Source of the DNA: Nonomuraea soli
GTDB taxonomy: Bacteria > Actinomycetota > Actinomycetes > Streptosporangiales > Streptosporangiaceae
DNA length: 64,000 nt
Direction of reading: 5' to 3'
Assembly (NCBI RefSeq): GCF_013761175.1
Contig: NZ_JACDUR010000009.1
Coordinates: 248,001 to 312,000 of the forward strand
The position numbers were made by a program, and so were the translations under genes. The first letter of the stretch is position 1. Every line of letters starts with the position of its first letter. The notes beneath the pieces were generated by a model. It did no database searches. It was not told the origin of the DNA and saw only the letters and a list, made by a program, of their open reading frames with translations. Shown here piece by piece: positions 44,686-56,163 of this stretch.

Positions 44686-44778
44686 CACAGGCAGGGGCTT
44701 TCCCGATTCTGTCGTGGGCGACTTGTCCGAATGTAACGGAATCTAAATTGTGAGTCACTCCCACGGCAAAGGGTTCAC

Positions 44779-46221
44779 ATGACCTCCCTCTGGCAGGCCA
44801 GATCTCACCTGTTCAACGACCGTACGGCCGGCGACTACCACCGCCGCCTGGCCGAGGGTCTGCGACGGGTGAGAGACCGGATCTCCCGGGTGGATCGGCC
44901 GTTCACCGGGATAACGCCCACCCAGCTGGCGGCCAGGATCGGCAGGGTCGACCTGGACCGCCCGCTGGGCGGGGCCGCCGCCGCGCTCGACGAGCTGGAG
45001 GAGCTCTACCTGCGCGACGCCGTCTACTTCCACCACCCCCGCTACCTGGCCCACCTCAACTGCCCGGTGGCCATCCCCGCGCTCCTCGGCGAGCTGCTGC
45101 TGAGCTCGATCAACTCCTCGCTCGACACGTGGGACCAGAGCGCCGGAGCCACCTTCATCGAGCGCCGCCTCATCGCCTGGACCGCGGCCAGGATCGGCTT
45201 CGGCCGCGGCGCCGACGGGGTGTTCACCAGCGGCGGCACGCAGTCGAACCTGCAGGCCCTGCTGCTGGCCAGGGAGGAGGCCGCGCACGTCTCCGAGCCG
45301 CGTGTCCTGACCGGCGCCGCCGGGCACTTCAGCGTGCAGAAGGCCGCCAAGCTTCTGGGACTCGGACCCGAGTCGGTCGTCGTCGTGGAGACCGGCGGCG
45401 ACCGGCGCATGCGCACCGACGCGCTCGCCGCCGAACTCGAACGGTACGGCGGCGCGGTCATCGCCGTCGTCGCCACCGCGGGAACCACCGACTTCGGCAC
45501 CATCGACCCTTTGCCGGAGATCGCCGACCAGTGCGCCCTGTCGGGGGTGCGCCTGCACGTCGACGCCGCCTACGGCTGCGGCCTGCTGGTCTCGCCGACC
45601 CGCCGCCACCTCCTCGACGGCATCGAGCGGGCCGACTCGGTCACGGTCGACTACCACAAGTCCTTCTTCCAGCCGGTCAGCTGCAGCGCCCTCATCACCC
45701 GCAAGGGCGGCGACCTGCGGCACTCGGCCTTCCACGCCGACTACCTCAACCCCGCCAGGGTCGCCGCGCACCTGCCCGACCAGGTCAACAAGTCGATCCA
45801 GACCACCCGCCGCTTCGACGCGCTCAAGCTCTGGCTCACCTTGCGGATCATGGGCGCCGACGCGGTCGGCCTGCTCTTCGACGAGGTGGTCGAGCGCGCG
45901 TCGCAGACGTGGGAGCTGCTGGCGGACGACCCCCGGTTCGAGGTGGCCGCCAGGTCGGCTCTGTCGACGGTGGTCTTCCGCTTCCTGCCCGACGAGCCCG
46001 AGCTGGCCGACCAGGCCAACCGCTACGCCAGGAAGGCCCTGTCCGCCTCGGGGGCCGCGGTGATCGCCGGGACGCGGGTCGACGGGCGCGAGTTCCTGAA
46101 GTTCACCCTGCTCAACCCGGAGACCACGATCGAGGACGTCGCCGACGTCCTGGACCTCATCGCGGAGCACGCCGCCCGCTACGCGGCCCTGATCCTCGAG
46201 GAACCGCATGTCCCCGCATGA
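44779..46221 (+). CDS. desA: Lysine decarboxylase of desferrioxamine synthesis
   Basis: 480 aa; the ATG at 44779 follows AAAGGG. The PLP-dependent decarboxylase motifs are VFTSGGTQSNLQALLLA, the cofactor-binding HVDAAYG (Asp262) and the Schiff-base lysine Lys294 (VDYHKSFFQP). It converts lysine to cadaverine, the diamine unit of desferrioxamines. It is the first gene of the desABCD operon with overlapping junctions (14 bp with desB). The 93-bp divergent gap to the acylase-GNAT gene has no recognisable DtxR/IdeR box. Confidence 0.94.
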   Translation: MTSLWQARSHLFNDRTAGDYHRRLAEGLRRVRDRISRVDRPFTGITPTQLAARIGRVDLDRPLGGAAAALDELEELYLRDAVYFHHPRYLAHLNCPVAIPALLGELLLSSINSSLDTWDQSAGATFIERRLIAWTAARIGFGRGADGVFTSGGTQSNLQALLLAREEAAHVSEPRVLTGAAGHFSVQKAAKLLGLGPESVVVVETGGDRRMRTDALAAELERYGGAVIAVVATAGTTDFGTIDPLPEIADQCALSGVRLHVDAAYGCGLLVSPTRRHLLDGIERADSVTVDYHKSFFQPVSCSALITRKGGDLRHSAFHADYLNPARVAAHLPDQVNKSIQTTRRFDALKLWLTLRIMGADAVGLLFDEVVERASQTWELLADDPRFEVAARSALSTVVFRFLPDEPELADQANRYARKALSASGAAVIAGTRVDGREFLKFTLLNPETTIEDVADVLDLIAEHAARYAALILEEPHVPA

Positions 46222-47455
46222 CCTGGTCGGCATCGGGCTCGGGCCGTACAACCTGGGCCTGGCCTGCCTGGCCGAACCGCTGCTCGACGCGGTCTTCCTG
46301 GAGAGCCGCCCCGGCTTCGACTGGCATCCGGGCATGATGCTGGAGTCGGCGACGCTGCAGACGCCGTTCATGGCCGACCTCGTCACGCTGGCCGACCCGA
46401 CCTCGCCCTACTCCTTCCTGAACTACCTCAAGCAGGCGGGCAGGCTCTACCCGTTCTACATCAGGGAGTCGTTCTTCCCGCTGCGCACGGAGTACAACGA
46501 GTACTGCCGCTGGGCCGCCGGGCGGCTGGGCAGCGTGCGCTTCGGGCACGAGGTGACCTCGGTCGGCCACGAGGACGGGCTCTACGTGGTCAGGGGCGAG
46601 GGGTTCACGCACCGGGGACGCCACCTGGCCGTGGGCGCCGGCGCCCCGCCGTACCTGCCGCCAGCGTGCGTGGACGCGGGCGGCGACCTCGTGCACACCG
46701 CCTCCTACCTGCCGGCCAGGGCAGCGCTGCGTTCCAAGCCGAGCATCACGATCGTGGGCAGCGGCCAGAGCGCGGCGGAGGTCTACCTCGACCTGCTGTC
46801 GGAGATCGACGTGCACGGCTACCGGCTCACGTGGGTGACACGGTCGCCGCGGTTCTTCCCGCTGGAGTACACCAAGCTCACGCTGGAGATGACCTCGCCG
46901 GAGTACGTCGACTACTTCCACGCGCTGCCCGAGGAGACCCGCTACCGGCTGGAGCGCGAGCAGAAGGGGTTGTTCAAGGGCATCAGCTCCGAGCTGGTGA
47001 ACACGATCTTCGAGACGCTGTACACGAAGAGCGTCAAGGCAGCGGTGCCGACGCGGCTGCTGACCAACACCGAGCTCGTCGGCGTCACCTTCCTCGACGG
47101 GACGTACACGCTGGACCTGCGGCACGCGGAGCAGGGGCGCGACTTCTCGCTGTCCACCGAGGGGCTGATCCTGGCCACCGGCTACGAACACCGCGTCCCC
47201 GCCTTTCTCGGCCCGATCCGCGACCGGCTGCGGTTCGACTCCCACGGGCGCCTCGACGTGGCGCGCAACTACAGCGTCGACGTCACGGGGCGCGAGGTGT
47301 TCCTGCAGAACGGCGGCACGCACACGCACAGCATCACCTCTCCCGACCTCGGCATGGGCGCCTACCGCAACTCGTGCATCCTGCGGGAGATCCTCGGCCG
47401 CGAGCCCTACCCGATCGAGAAGACCATCGCGTTCCAGGAGTTCGGGGTGTCATGA
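46208..47455 (+). CDS. desB: Cadaverine/lysine N-monooxygenase
   Basis: 415 aa. The FAD motif GIGLGPYNLGLACLAEP, the NADPH motif TIVGSGQSAAEVYLDLLSEI and the C-terminal ATGYEHRVPAFLG are those of IucD/SidA-type N-hydroxylating monooxygenases. It hydroxylates the amine of cadaverine to N-hydroxycadaverine. Its stop overlaps the desC ATG by four bases. DesB acts together with DesA, DesC and DesD. Confidence 0.95.
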   Translation: MSPHDLVGIGLGPYNLGLACLAEPLLDAVFLESRPGFDWHPGMMLESATLQTPFMADLVTLADPTSPYSFLNYLKQAGRLYPFYIRESFFPLRTEYNEYCRWAAGRLGSVRFGHEVTSVGHEDGLYVVRGEGFTHRGRHLAVGAGAPPYLPPACVDAGGDLVHTASYLPARAALRSKPSITIVGSGQSAAEVYLDLLSEIDVHGYRLTWVTRSPRFFPLEYTKLTLEMTSPEYVDYFHALPEETRYRLEREQKGLFKGISSELVNTIFETLYTKSVKAAVPTRLLTNTELVGVTFLDGTYTLDLRHAEQGRDFSLSTEGLILATGYEHRVPAFLGPIRDRLRFDSHGRLDVARNYSVDVTGREVFLQNGGTHTHSITSPDLGMGAYRNSCILREILGREPYPIEKTIAFQEFGVS

Positions 47456-48006
47456 CCGTGTTCACGCGCGGCACGCCGATCGGGGAGTTCGCGGTGCGGC
47501 CGCTGGATCCGGCGGCCGACGCCGTCCTGGTGCACTCGTGGGTGATCCACCCCAAGGCCGCGTTCTGGATGATGGGGGACGCCGACGTGGCACGGGTCCA
47601 CCAGGTCTACGCGGGCATCGCCGCCCATCCCCACCATGACGCGTTCCTCGGGACCCGCGACGCGGTGCCGTGCTTCCTGGTCGAACGTTACGACCCGCGC
47701 CACGTGGAACTCGCCGGACTGTACGGCCACGCGGACGGCGACGTGGGGATGCACTTCCTGTGCGCGCCCGCGCCGAGGCCGGTCCACGGGTTCACGCTGG
47801 AGGTGATCACCACGGTGATGGCGTGGTTGTTCGCCGATCCGGCGATCCGCCGTGTGGTCGTCGAGCCCGACATCCGCAACCACGCCGTCCACGCGCTCAA
47901 CGCGGCCGTCGGGTTCGAGGTGGCGGGGCCCGTCGACAAGCCCGAGAAACGGGCGCTGCTCAGCTTCTGCACCCGCGAGCGCTTCAAGGGAGCCGTCCAT
48001 GCGTGA
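47452..48006 (+). CDS. desC: N-hydroxycadaverine acyltransferase (GNAT)
   Basis: 184 aa. It contains the IucB/DesC-type GNAT motifs HSWVIHPKAAFWMMGD, GMHFLCAPAP and VVEPDIRNHAVHALNAAVGF. It acylates N-hydroxycadaverine with acetyl- or succinyl-CoA to give hydroxamate precursors. The GNAT half of the fusion at 42172-44685 is a paralogue with the same conserved positions. It overlaps desD by eight bases. Confidence 0.93.
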   Translation: MTVFTRGTPIGEFAVRPLDPAADAVLVHSWVIHPKAAFWMMGDADVARVHQVYAGIAAHPHHDAFLGTRDAVPCFLVERYDPRHVELAGLYGHADGDVGMHFLCAPAPRPVHGFTLEVITTVMAWLFADPAIRRVVVEPDIRNHAVHALNAAVGFEVAGPVDKPEKRALLSFCTRERFKGAVHA

Positions 48007-49723
48007 GCTCGTCGCCCACCTGTCCCCCGGCCTCTGGAGCGCCGCCAACCGGCTGCTGGTGCGCAAGGCGATCGCCGAGTTCGCCCACGAACGCCTGCTG
48101 ACACCCGAGCCGCTCACGGACGGCTGGTACGGCCTGGCCGGCTACCGGTTCCGCGCCCGCCTGCTCAGCCTCGACCACTGGGAGATCGACCTCGAGAGCC
48201 TGACCTGCCCGGCCGGAACGCCCGACATCCTCGACTTCGTCCTGGAGTTCCGCGACGAACTCGGCCTCACCGACGAGGTGCTCCCCGTCTACCTGGAAGA
48301 ACTCTCCTCCACCCTGTCCAGCCTGGCCTACAAGCTCGCCAAGCCGTACATCAGCGCCCGCGACCTGGCCCAGGCCGACTTCCAGACCATCGAGACCGCC
48401 ATGACCGAAGGCCACCCCGGCTTCGTGGCCAACAGCGGCCGCCTCGGCTACGGCCTGCACGACCACCACGCCTTCGCCCCCGAGGCCGCCCAGCCGGTAC
48501 GGCTCGTGTGGCTGGCCGGCCACCGCTCGTGCACGACCTTCACCCACGGCGCCGGCCTCGACTACGCGCAGCTGATCCGCTCCGAGGGCCTGGAGCCGTA
48601 CGTCGCCACCCTCACCGAGCTCGGGCTGACGCCCGGCGACTACCTGCTCATCCCCGTCCATCCGTGGCAGTGGTGGAACAAGCTGTCGATCACCTTCGCC
48701 GGAGAGATCGCCCGCGGGCGGCTGGTGTTCCTGGGCGAGAGCGACGACGTCTACCTGGCCCAGCAGTCCGTCCGCACGTTCTTCAACATCGCCTCCCCCG
48801 CCAGGCACTACGTCAAGACCGCGATCTCTGTGCTCAACATGGGCTTCACGCGCGGGCTGTCCGCGGCCTACATGGAGGCCACCCCGGCGATCAACGACTG
48901 GCTGGCCGAGCTGATCGAGAGCGACCGGGTGCTGAAGGGCACGGGGCTGACGATCCTGCGGGAACGGGCGGCCGTCGGATACCGGCACCGGCAGTTCGAG
49001 GCCGCCACCGACAGGACCTCGCCGTATCGCAAGATGCTCGCCGCCCTGTGGAGGGAAAGCCCCGTGCCCTCCCTGGCACCCGGGCAACGGCTGGCCACCA
49101 TGGCCTCCCTGCTGCACGTCGACCGCGACGGCCGGTCACTGGCGGCCGAGCTCATCACCCTGTCCGGGCTGCGGCCCTGCGCGTGGGTGCGCCGCTACCT
49201 GGAGGCCTACCTGGTGCCGCTGCTCCACGCCTTCTACGCGCACGAGCTGGCGTTCATGCCGCACGGCGAGAACGTCATCCTGGTGCTGGACGGGCATGCC
49301 GTGGAGCGGGTGATCTTCAAGGACATCGCCGAGGAGATCGTGGTGATGGGCCCTGCCGTGGAACTGCCCCCCGCGGTGGAGCGCATCCGGGCACGGATTC
49401 CGGAGGAGACGCAGCTGCTGTGCGTGTTCACCGACGTGTTCGACGGGTTCCTGCGGTACCTGAGCGCGCTGCTGGACGGGGCGGGGGTGCTGGCGGAGGG
49501 TGAGTTCTGGGGGGTGGTCGCCGCGTGCGTCGCCGGGTACCAGCGGGCGGTGCCGGAGCTGGGGGAGAGGTTCGCGCGGCATGACGTGTTCGTGGAGGAG
49601 TTCGCGCTGTCGTGCCTCAATCGGCTGCAGTTGCGGAACAACCGGCAGATGGTCGACCTGAGCGATCCGGCGGCGGCGTTGCAGGTGGCGGGGACGCTGC
49701 GCAACCCGATCGCCGGACGGTAG
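47999..49723 (+). CDS. desD: NIS siderophore synthetase
   Basis: 574 aa. An IucA/IucC-type synthetase is shown by GHPGFVANSGRLGYG, LIPVHPWQWWNKL, KTAISVLNMGFTRGL and HELAFMPHGENVILVLDGHA. It condenses and cyclises N-hydroxy-N-succinylcadaverine units with ATP to form desferrioxamines. The ATG at 47999 lies within the end of desC. No dedicated ferrisiderophore receptor or reductase (desE/desF) lies on either side in the window, so they must be elsewhere. The downstream gap is a repeat-rich non-coding tract. Confidence 0.94.
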   Translation: MRELVAHLSPGLWSAANRLLVRKAIAEFAHERLLTPEPLTDGWYGLAGYRFRARLLSLDHWEIDLESLTCPAGTPDILDFVLEFRDELGLTDEVLPVYLEELSSTLSSLAYKLAKPYISARDLAQADFQTIETAMTEGHPGFVANSGRLGYGLHDHHAFAPEAAQPVRLVWLAGHRSCTTFTHGAGLDYAQLIRSEGLEPYVATLTELGLTPGDYLLIPVHPWQWWNKLSITFAGEIARGRLVFLGESDDVYLAQQSVRTFFNIASPARHYVKTAISVLNMGFTRGLSAAYMEATPAINDWLAELIESDRVLKGTGLTILRERAAVGYRHRQFEAATDRTSPYRKMLAALWRESPVPSLAPGQRLATMASLLHVDRDGRSLAAELITLSGLRPCAWVRRYLEAYLVPLLHAFYAHELAFMPHGENVILVLDGHAVERVIFKDIAEEIVVMGPAVELPPAVERIRARIPEETQLLCVFTDVFDGFLRYLSALLDGAGVLAEGEFWGVVAACVAGYQRAVPELGERFARHDVFVEEFALSCLNRLQLRNNRQMVDLSDPAAALQVAGTLRNPIAGR

Positions 49724-50146
49724 GTCCTCCTCCGTGGAGGTCGTGTCGCGGTCCTCCGCTCCAACATCTCGTCTGGCTCTCCGCGTTTCCGCGCCCCCGG
49801 CTCTTCGCGTGTCCGCTTTCGCCTCCGCCGGGCCTCTAGCGTCTCTGCTTCCGCCGGGTCCCTCGCGTCTCCGCTTTCGCCGGGTCCCTCGCGTTGCACC
49901 TCCCCCGGCTCCTCGCGTTGCACCTCCCCCGGCTCCTCGCGTTGCACCTCCCCCGGCTCCTCGCGACTCCCGGGGGTTCTCCATCCCTCCGCCTCCCCCC
50001 TCGTTCGTCTCCCCCGACTCCCGCTCCCTGCGCCCTCCCCGGTCCGTCCGATGGAGCCTTCGCGCCCCCTCCTCCCCCAAGCCCGACATAAGCCCATACG
50101 GCACACTTCCCCCATCATGCGACCAACGAGTGGCTAGGCTGCGACG
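49724..50146. other. Pyrimidine-rich, repeat-bearing intergenic tract
   Basis: The 423-bp gap after desD is strongly C/T-biased on the plus strand, with many cct and ccg tracts and few purines. The minus strand shows overlapping open frames of simple Glu/Arg/Gly character, which I regard as spurious. The tract contains the 24-bp tandem repeat at 49891-49962. No promoter or terminator hairpin stands out. Confidence 0.7.
49891..49962. repeat. 24-bp tandem repeat, three exact copies
   Basis: Three identical 24-bp units (49891-49914, 49915-49938, 49939-49962) begin GCGTTGCACC and end GGCTCCTC. Degenerate relatives of the unit flank them. There are no spacers, so it is not a CRISPR. Copy number could vary by slippage. 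Confidence 0.88.
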
Positions 50147-50914
50147 ATGGAACACGTATCCGACGCGCCCAAGGTTCCCGTCAAGGCGGCCGGACCCGAC
50201 TGGATCACCCCGGCCACCGAGCCGCTCGACCCGTCGATCCCCGTGAACGACTACGACGGCTTCGCCGAGGAGTACTCGGCCGAGAACGAGACCAGCCTCC
50301 TCAACGCGTACATCGAGCGCCCCGCGATGGTCGCCCTCGCCGGAGACGTGAACGGCCACCGAATCCTGGACGCCGGCTGCGGCTCAGGCGCCCTGGCCGC
50401 CGAACTACGTGAACGCGGCGCCACCGTCACCGGCATCGACGCCAGCGCCGGCATGCTCGCCGTCGCCAGGCGCCGACTCGGCGACGACGTCGAACTGAAG
50501 GTGGCCGACCTACGCGACCCGCTGCCGTTCCCCGACGGGGCATTCGACGACGTGATGGCCTCGCTGGTGCTGCACTACCTGGAGGACTGGGGTCCGACCC
50601 TGGCCGAGCTGCGGCGGATCCTCAAGCCCGGCGGCCGGCTGATCGCGTCGGTCAACCACCCGTTCGTGGAATGGATCAGCGCGGACCCCCGGCCGGTCTA
50701 CCGGGAGACGACGAGCTACACGGACTTGTGGACGTTCGGCGGGAAGTCGTTTCCGCTGACGTTCTGGAGGCGGCCGCTGCACGCGATGACGGACGCGTTC
50801 AGCGAGGCGGGCTTCCGAATCACCGTGATCAGCGAGCCGAAGACGGCACCCGGGGCACCTGAGCCGTTCTCGGGACTCAGCTTCATGTGTCTCGTGGGCG
50901 AGGCTGCGGGGTAG
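50147..50914 (+). CDS. Class I SAM-dependent methyltransferase
   Basis: 255 aa. The SAM-binding motif I is ILDAGCGSGALAAEL, followed by VTGIDASAGMLAVARRRL and FDDVMASLVLHYLEDW. It methylates an unknown small molecule. The C-terminal part (PEPFSGLSFMCLVGEAAG) is like those of uncharacterised actinobacterial Methyltransf_11 proteins. It is isolated between repetitive gaps, and no ribosome-binding site is visible. Confidence 0.88.
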   Translation: MEHVSDAPKVPVKAAGPDWITPATEPLDPSIPVNDYDGFAEEYSAENETSLLNAYIERPAMVALAGDVNGHRILDAGCGSGALAAELRERGATVTGIDASAGMLAVARRRLGDDVELKVADLRDPLPFPDGAFDDVMASLVLHYLEDWGPTLAELRRILKPGGRLIASVNHPFVEWISADPRPVYRETTSYTDLWTFGGKSFPLTFWRRPLHAMTDAFSEAGFRITVISEPKTAPGAPEPFSGLSFMCLVGEAAG

Positions 50915-50984
50915 CTCAGCCGCTGACCCCTCGGGGGCTCGCCGCAGTGCACGGCGGGCCCTCGACCACCCGGCCATGCGCAGT

Positions 50985-51046
50985 CGCTGAGGCCGCCCAA
51001 GCGACCACCCGCCGCCGCTGAGGCCGCCCGAGCGACCACCTGCCGC
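50985..51046. repeat. 31-bp direct tandem repeat
   Basis: Two units (50985-51015 and 51016-51046) differ at two positions. They lie in the repetitive gap after the methyltransferase gene. Confidence 0.8.
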
Positions 51047-51101
51047 CCGAGCCATTGAAGGGTCGCCCAAGCCGCCTCACTCGTCGCCCGCCGAGTCACC
51101 A

Positions 51102-51135
51102 GAGGCGCTGCGTCACCCGAGGCGCTGCGTCACCA
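51102..51135. repeat. 17-bp direct tandem repeat
   Basis: Two copies of GAGGCGCTGCGTCACCC, with one difference at the final base, lie side by side at 51102-51118 and 51119-51135. Confidence 0.85.
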
Positions 51136-51429
51136 CCCGAGGCGCGAGGTCGACCGACTCGCTGAGTCGCGAAAGCGGCCCGGGCCGCCGAGTCACCCCA
51201 TCCGCAGAGGCATCCGACCAGCAGAGGTCTGCCCGAGTCCAGCTGAAGGTCATCCACGGCTGCCGAGTCACCCGAAGCCTCCGAGATCGCCCCAAGCGGC
51301 CACCCAAGCCGCCACTCGACGCCGCCGTCTCAAGCCGCCGTCTCAGGCCGCCCGACCCTGCCAACCGACTCGCCCACAGCCCTGACTCCACCAGGCCCTC
51401 AACGGATCCCCGCCTCCGTAGAGGTCACA

Positions 51430-51580
51430 CCCCCATCGCCAACGGCTCTTACCCCTGCCCAGCCCCGCGCGGGTTGCAGATGGCCGAAGGCTATCTGCCC
51501 CGGGGGTGTGGGGGTGGGCCGAAGGACCACCCCCACTGGACACAGCCCAAGCCCGACAGCGCCGAAGGCGCCGCCGAGCG
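51430..51580. repeat. Dispersed three-hairpin element, copy 1
   Basis: About 150 bp here are closely similar to 60150-60304. It holds three hairpins: 51476-51498 (10-bp stem, 3-base loop), 51508-51536 (GTGGGGGTGG pairing with CCACCCCCAC, 9-base loop) and 51559-51571 (5-bp stem). The element ends 22 bases past the nrdJ stop, between convergent genes. It could be a bidirectional terminator or a REP-like element. Confidence 0.75.
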
Positions 51581-51602
51581 AGGACCATGCCGTTGAAGGG
51601 GG

Positions 51603-54463
<2,861 letters not shown>

Positions 54464-54467
<4 letters not shown>

Positions 54468-54946
54468 TGCAAGTCCCCCTTCACGACCCCTTGGGCCGAA
54501 TCCTTCTCCGCCTTCAACTGTTCGATCTCGGCCTCGAAGTCCGCCAGGCTCTCGAAACCGCGGTAAACCGATGCGAACCGTAGGTACGCCACCTCGTCCA
54601 GCTCCCTCAACGGGCCGAGGATCGCCAGCCCCACCTCGTTGGAGGGGATCTCGGCGACGCCCTTGGCCCTGATGGCCTCCTCGACCTGCTGCCCGAGCTG
54701 GGCCAGCGAATCCTCGCCGACCGGCCTTCCCTGGCAGGCCCGCCGTACGCCCGCGACGACCTTGTCTCGCGAGAACGGCTCGGTCACGCCACTTCGTTTG
54801 CTCACCATCAGCAGGACCGTCTCCTGTGTAGTGAAACGTCGCCCGCACTCAGGACATGTCCTGCGCCGCCTGATCGCTCCGCCGTCGTCGGTGGAGCGGC
54901 TGTCGATGACCCTGGTGTCAGGATGGCGACAGAACGGACAGTGCAC
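54464..54946 (-). CDS. nrdR: Transcriptional repressor NrdR
   Basis: 160 aa from a GTG at 54946 with AGGAGG upstream. The N-terminal zinc ribbon uses Cys3, Cys6, Cys31 and Cys34 (HCPFCRHPD, RTCPECGRRF). An ATP-cone (KRSGVTEPFSRDKVVAGVRR) senses nucleotides. NrdR represses RNR genes when dATP is high. It overlaps nrdJ by four bases. The putative NrdR box at 55040-55055 lies about 94 bp upstream. Confidence 0.95.
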
Positions 54947-55039
54947 GCCTCGCCTCCTAGGCACGGGGTCGCGAATCCTTTGCACACAGCCATGCCGTGG
55001 TCACGGAAACACAAGTTGTGGTGAACTACATCGGTGTAA

Positions 55040-55055
55040 CTACTAGATGTTGTGG
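55040..55055. promoter_or_regulatory. Putative NrdR box upstream of nrdRJ
   Basis: On the minus strand CCACAACATCTAGTAG matches the NrdR-box consensus at 11 of 16 positions. A second similar stretch (CCACAACTTGTG) begins 34 bases closer to nrdR. Paired boxes are typical, but the usual spacing is nearer 31-32 bases, so the call is tentative. Confidence 0.5.
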
Positions 55056-55241
55056 TCCAACCGTAGAACTGCGGGACGGTGATCGCAACTTGCCCGGCCC
55101 CTAAGGGCCGAAGTCGCTGATCAGCACGGCGTGTCGCCTCCGGACGGGCGCGCCGCCCTCCTGGAGGACGGAAAACGGCCCACGCGGCGGTCACGGCCGC
55201 GGGACCGTCGAAGCGTGATCAGGTACGGCAGAAGCCGGACA

Positions 55242-56042
55242 TCACCGTACGTGAGGCAGATACAGCCGCATTCCCGGCCGGATCAGCGAACTGTCGAGGC
55301 CGTTGAGCGACATGATCCGCCCGGCCACCGCATCGGGGTCGGACCCAGGGCCCGCCACGGTGCCGGCGATGGCCCACAGCGTATCGCCCCCCTTGACCTC
55401 GACCCAGGCCAGCCCGCCGGTGTCGGGCACCGACGAGCCCTCGGCCGCGAAACCCGCCGCCCTGGTGCCGAGCCAGAACCCGGCGAGCGCGAAGAAGGCG
55501 AGCACGAGGACGACTACGACCCTGCCGCGCCTGGTCAGGCGGATCTGGGTCGCCGAGCCCCCGGCCAGGCGGACCCGGCCCGCCCGCGCGCTCGCGGCGA
55601 CGGGCACCGGCGACAGCCGCCTGGGCCGCGCCCCCTTGCCACGCCTGGGCGCCGACCCCGCGGCCGCCGGGCTCCTCCCCCGCGCTCCTCCACGGCGCGC
55701 ACCCGGCGTCCCCCCGCCGGAGAGCACGCTCTCCCCCACCTTCACCACGAGCCCACCATCCCCCGAACCCCGGCGGCGCCCCCCGCCTGCCGTCCTGCCT
55801 GCCGTACCGTCCGCCGCACCGCCGGACCCCTTCACGACCGACCCGATGCGCACCCCCTCGGCGCCGCCCCCGCTCCCCTCGCGAGGCGGCGGCACCAGTC
55901 GTAGCGCCGGGCCTCCGGGACGGCGCCTGGCCGTACGCGGGACCCGCGTGTTCGAATGCCGCTCCTCCCGGGTGGCATCCGCGATCAGAGTGAGGCCGGA
56001 CGCCTCATCGCCGGTGATGTCCGTCATTGTGGTCGTCCGCAT
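55242..56042 (-). CDS. Membrane LysM protein next to lexA (YneA-like)
   Basis: 266 aa from an ATG at 56042 with GGGAGG seven bases upstream. Residues 1-170 are long, Gly/Arg/Pro-rich and low in complexity. A single membrane helix lies at about 174-192. An extracytoplasmic LysM domain follows at about 212-263 (WVEVKGGDTLWAIAGTVAGP). Genes of this type next to lexA encode SOS-induced cell-division inhibitors (YneA in Bacillus, Rv2719c/ChiZ in mycobacteria). It shares its upstream region, with three LexA-like boxes, with lexA, so SOS control is likely. Confidence 0.88.
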   Translation of the reverse strand: MRTTTMTDITGDEASGLTLIADATREERHSNTRVPRTARRRPGGPALRLVPPPREGSGGGAEGVRIGSVVKGSGGAADGTAGRTAGGGRRRGSGDGGLVVKVGESVLSGGGTPGARRGGARGRSPAAAGSAPRRGKGARPRRLSPVPVAASARAGRVRLAGGSATQIRLTRRGRVVVVLVLAFFALAGFWLGTRAAGFAAEGSSVPDTGGLAWVEVKGGDTLWAIAGTVAGPGSDPDAVAGRIMSLNGLDSSLIRPGMRLYLPHVR

Positions 56043-56094
56043 GTCTGGCCTCCCGCCCCTTCACGGCCTGAAAGGCCGAACAAAGATCGGCGAA

Positions 56095-56110
56095 TCGAAC
56101 ACGATGTCGA
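56095..56110. promoter_or_regulatory. LexA-box-like site 1 (weaker)
   Basis: TCGAACACGATGTCGA matches the TCGAAC-N4-GTTCGA consensus with two mismatches. It directly abuts site 2 and sits 53 bp upstream of the LysM gene start. Confidence 0.6.
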
Positions 56111-56126
56111 TCGAACTCCCGTACGA
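56111..56126. promoter_or_regulatory. LexA box 2
   Basis: TCGAACTCCCGTACGA differs from TCGAAC-N4-GTTCGA at one position. It lies next to site 1 without a gap, so two LexA dimers could bind on neighbouring faces. Confidence 0.75.
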
Positions 56127-56163
56127 TGGTCTACCACAGGCGGCCGACATTTTCGAGGAACAC

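Larger units (their letters stand above)
50915..51429. other. Degenerate repetitive non-coding gap
   Basis: The sequence between the methyltransferase and the three-hairpin element has many imperfect repeats of GAGTCACC, CGACCACC and similar motifs. The clearest are a 31-bp direct pair (50985-51046) and a 17-bp pair (51102-51135). No gene is supported; minus-strand open frames here are low in complexity. Confidence 0.65.

Noticed and set aside
44723..44741. Degenerate DtxR/IdeR-like box at the des promoter
   Set aside because: Only about 10 of 19 positions agree with the consensus and the dyad symmetry is poor.
49891..49962. Possible CRISPR array
   Set aside because: The 24-bp units are directly adjacent with no spacers, and no cas gene is present.
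49234..50359. Minus-strand open frames in the pyrimidine-rich tract and over desD
   Set aside because: The encoded chains are simple Glu/Arg/Gly repeats that run into the antisense of desD; no start signal or domain supports them.
50510..51391. Minus-strand open frames after the methyltransferase
   Set aside because: They overlap the real methyltransferase in antisense or lie in degenerate repeats, and show no coding-like motif.
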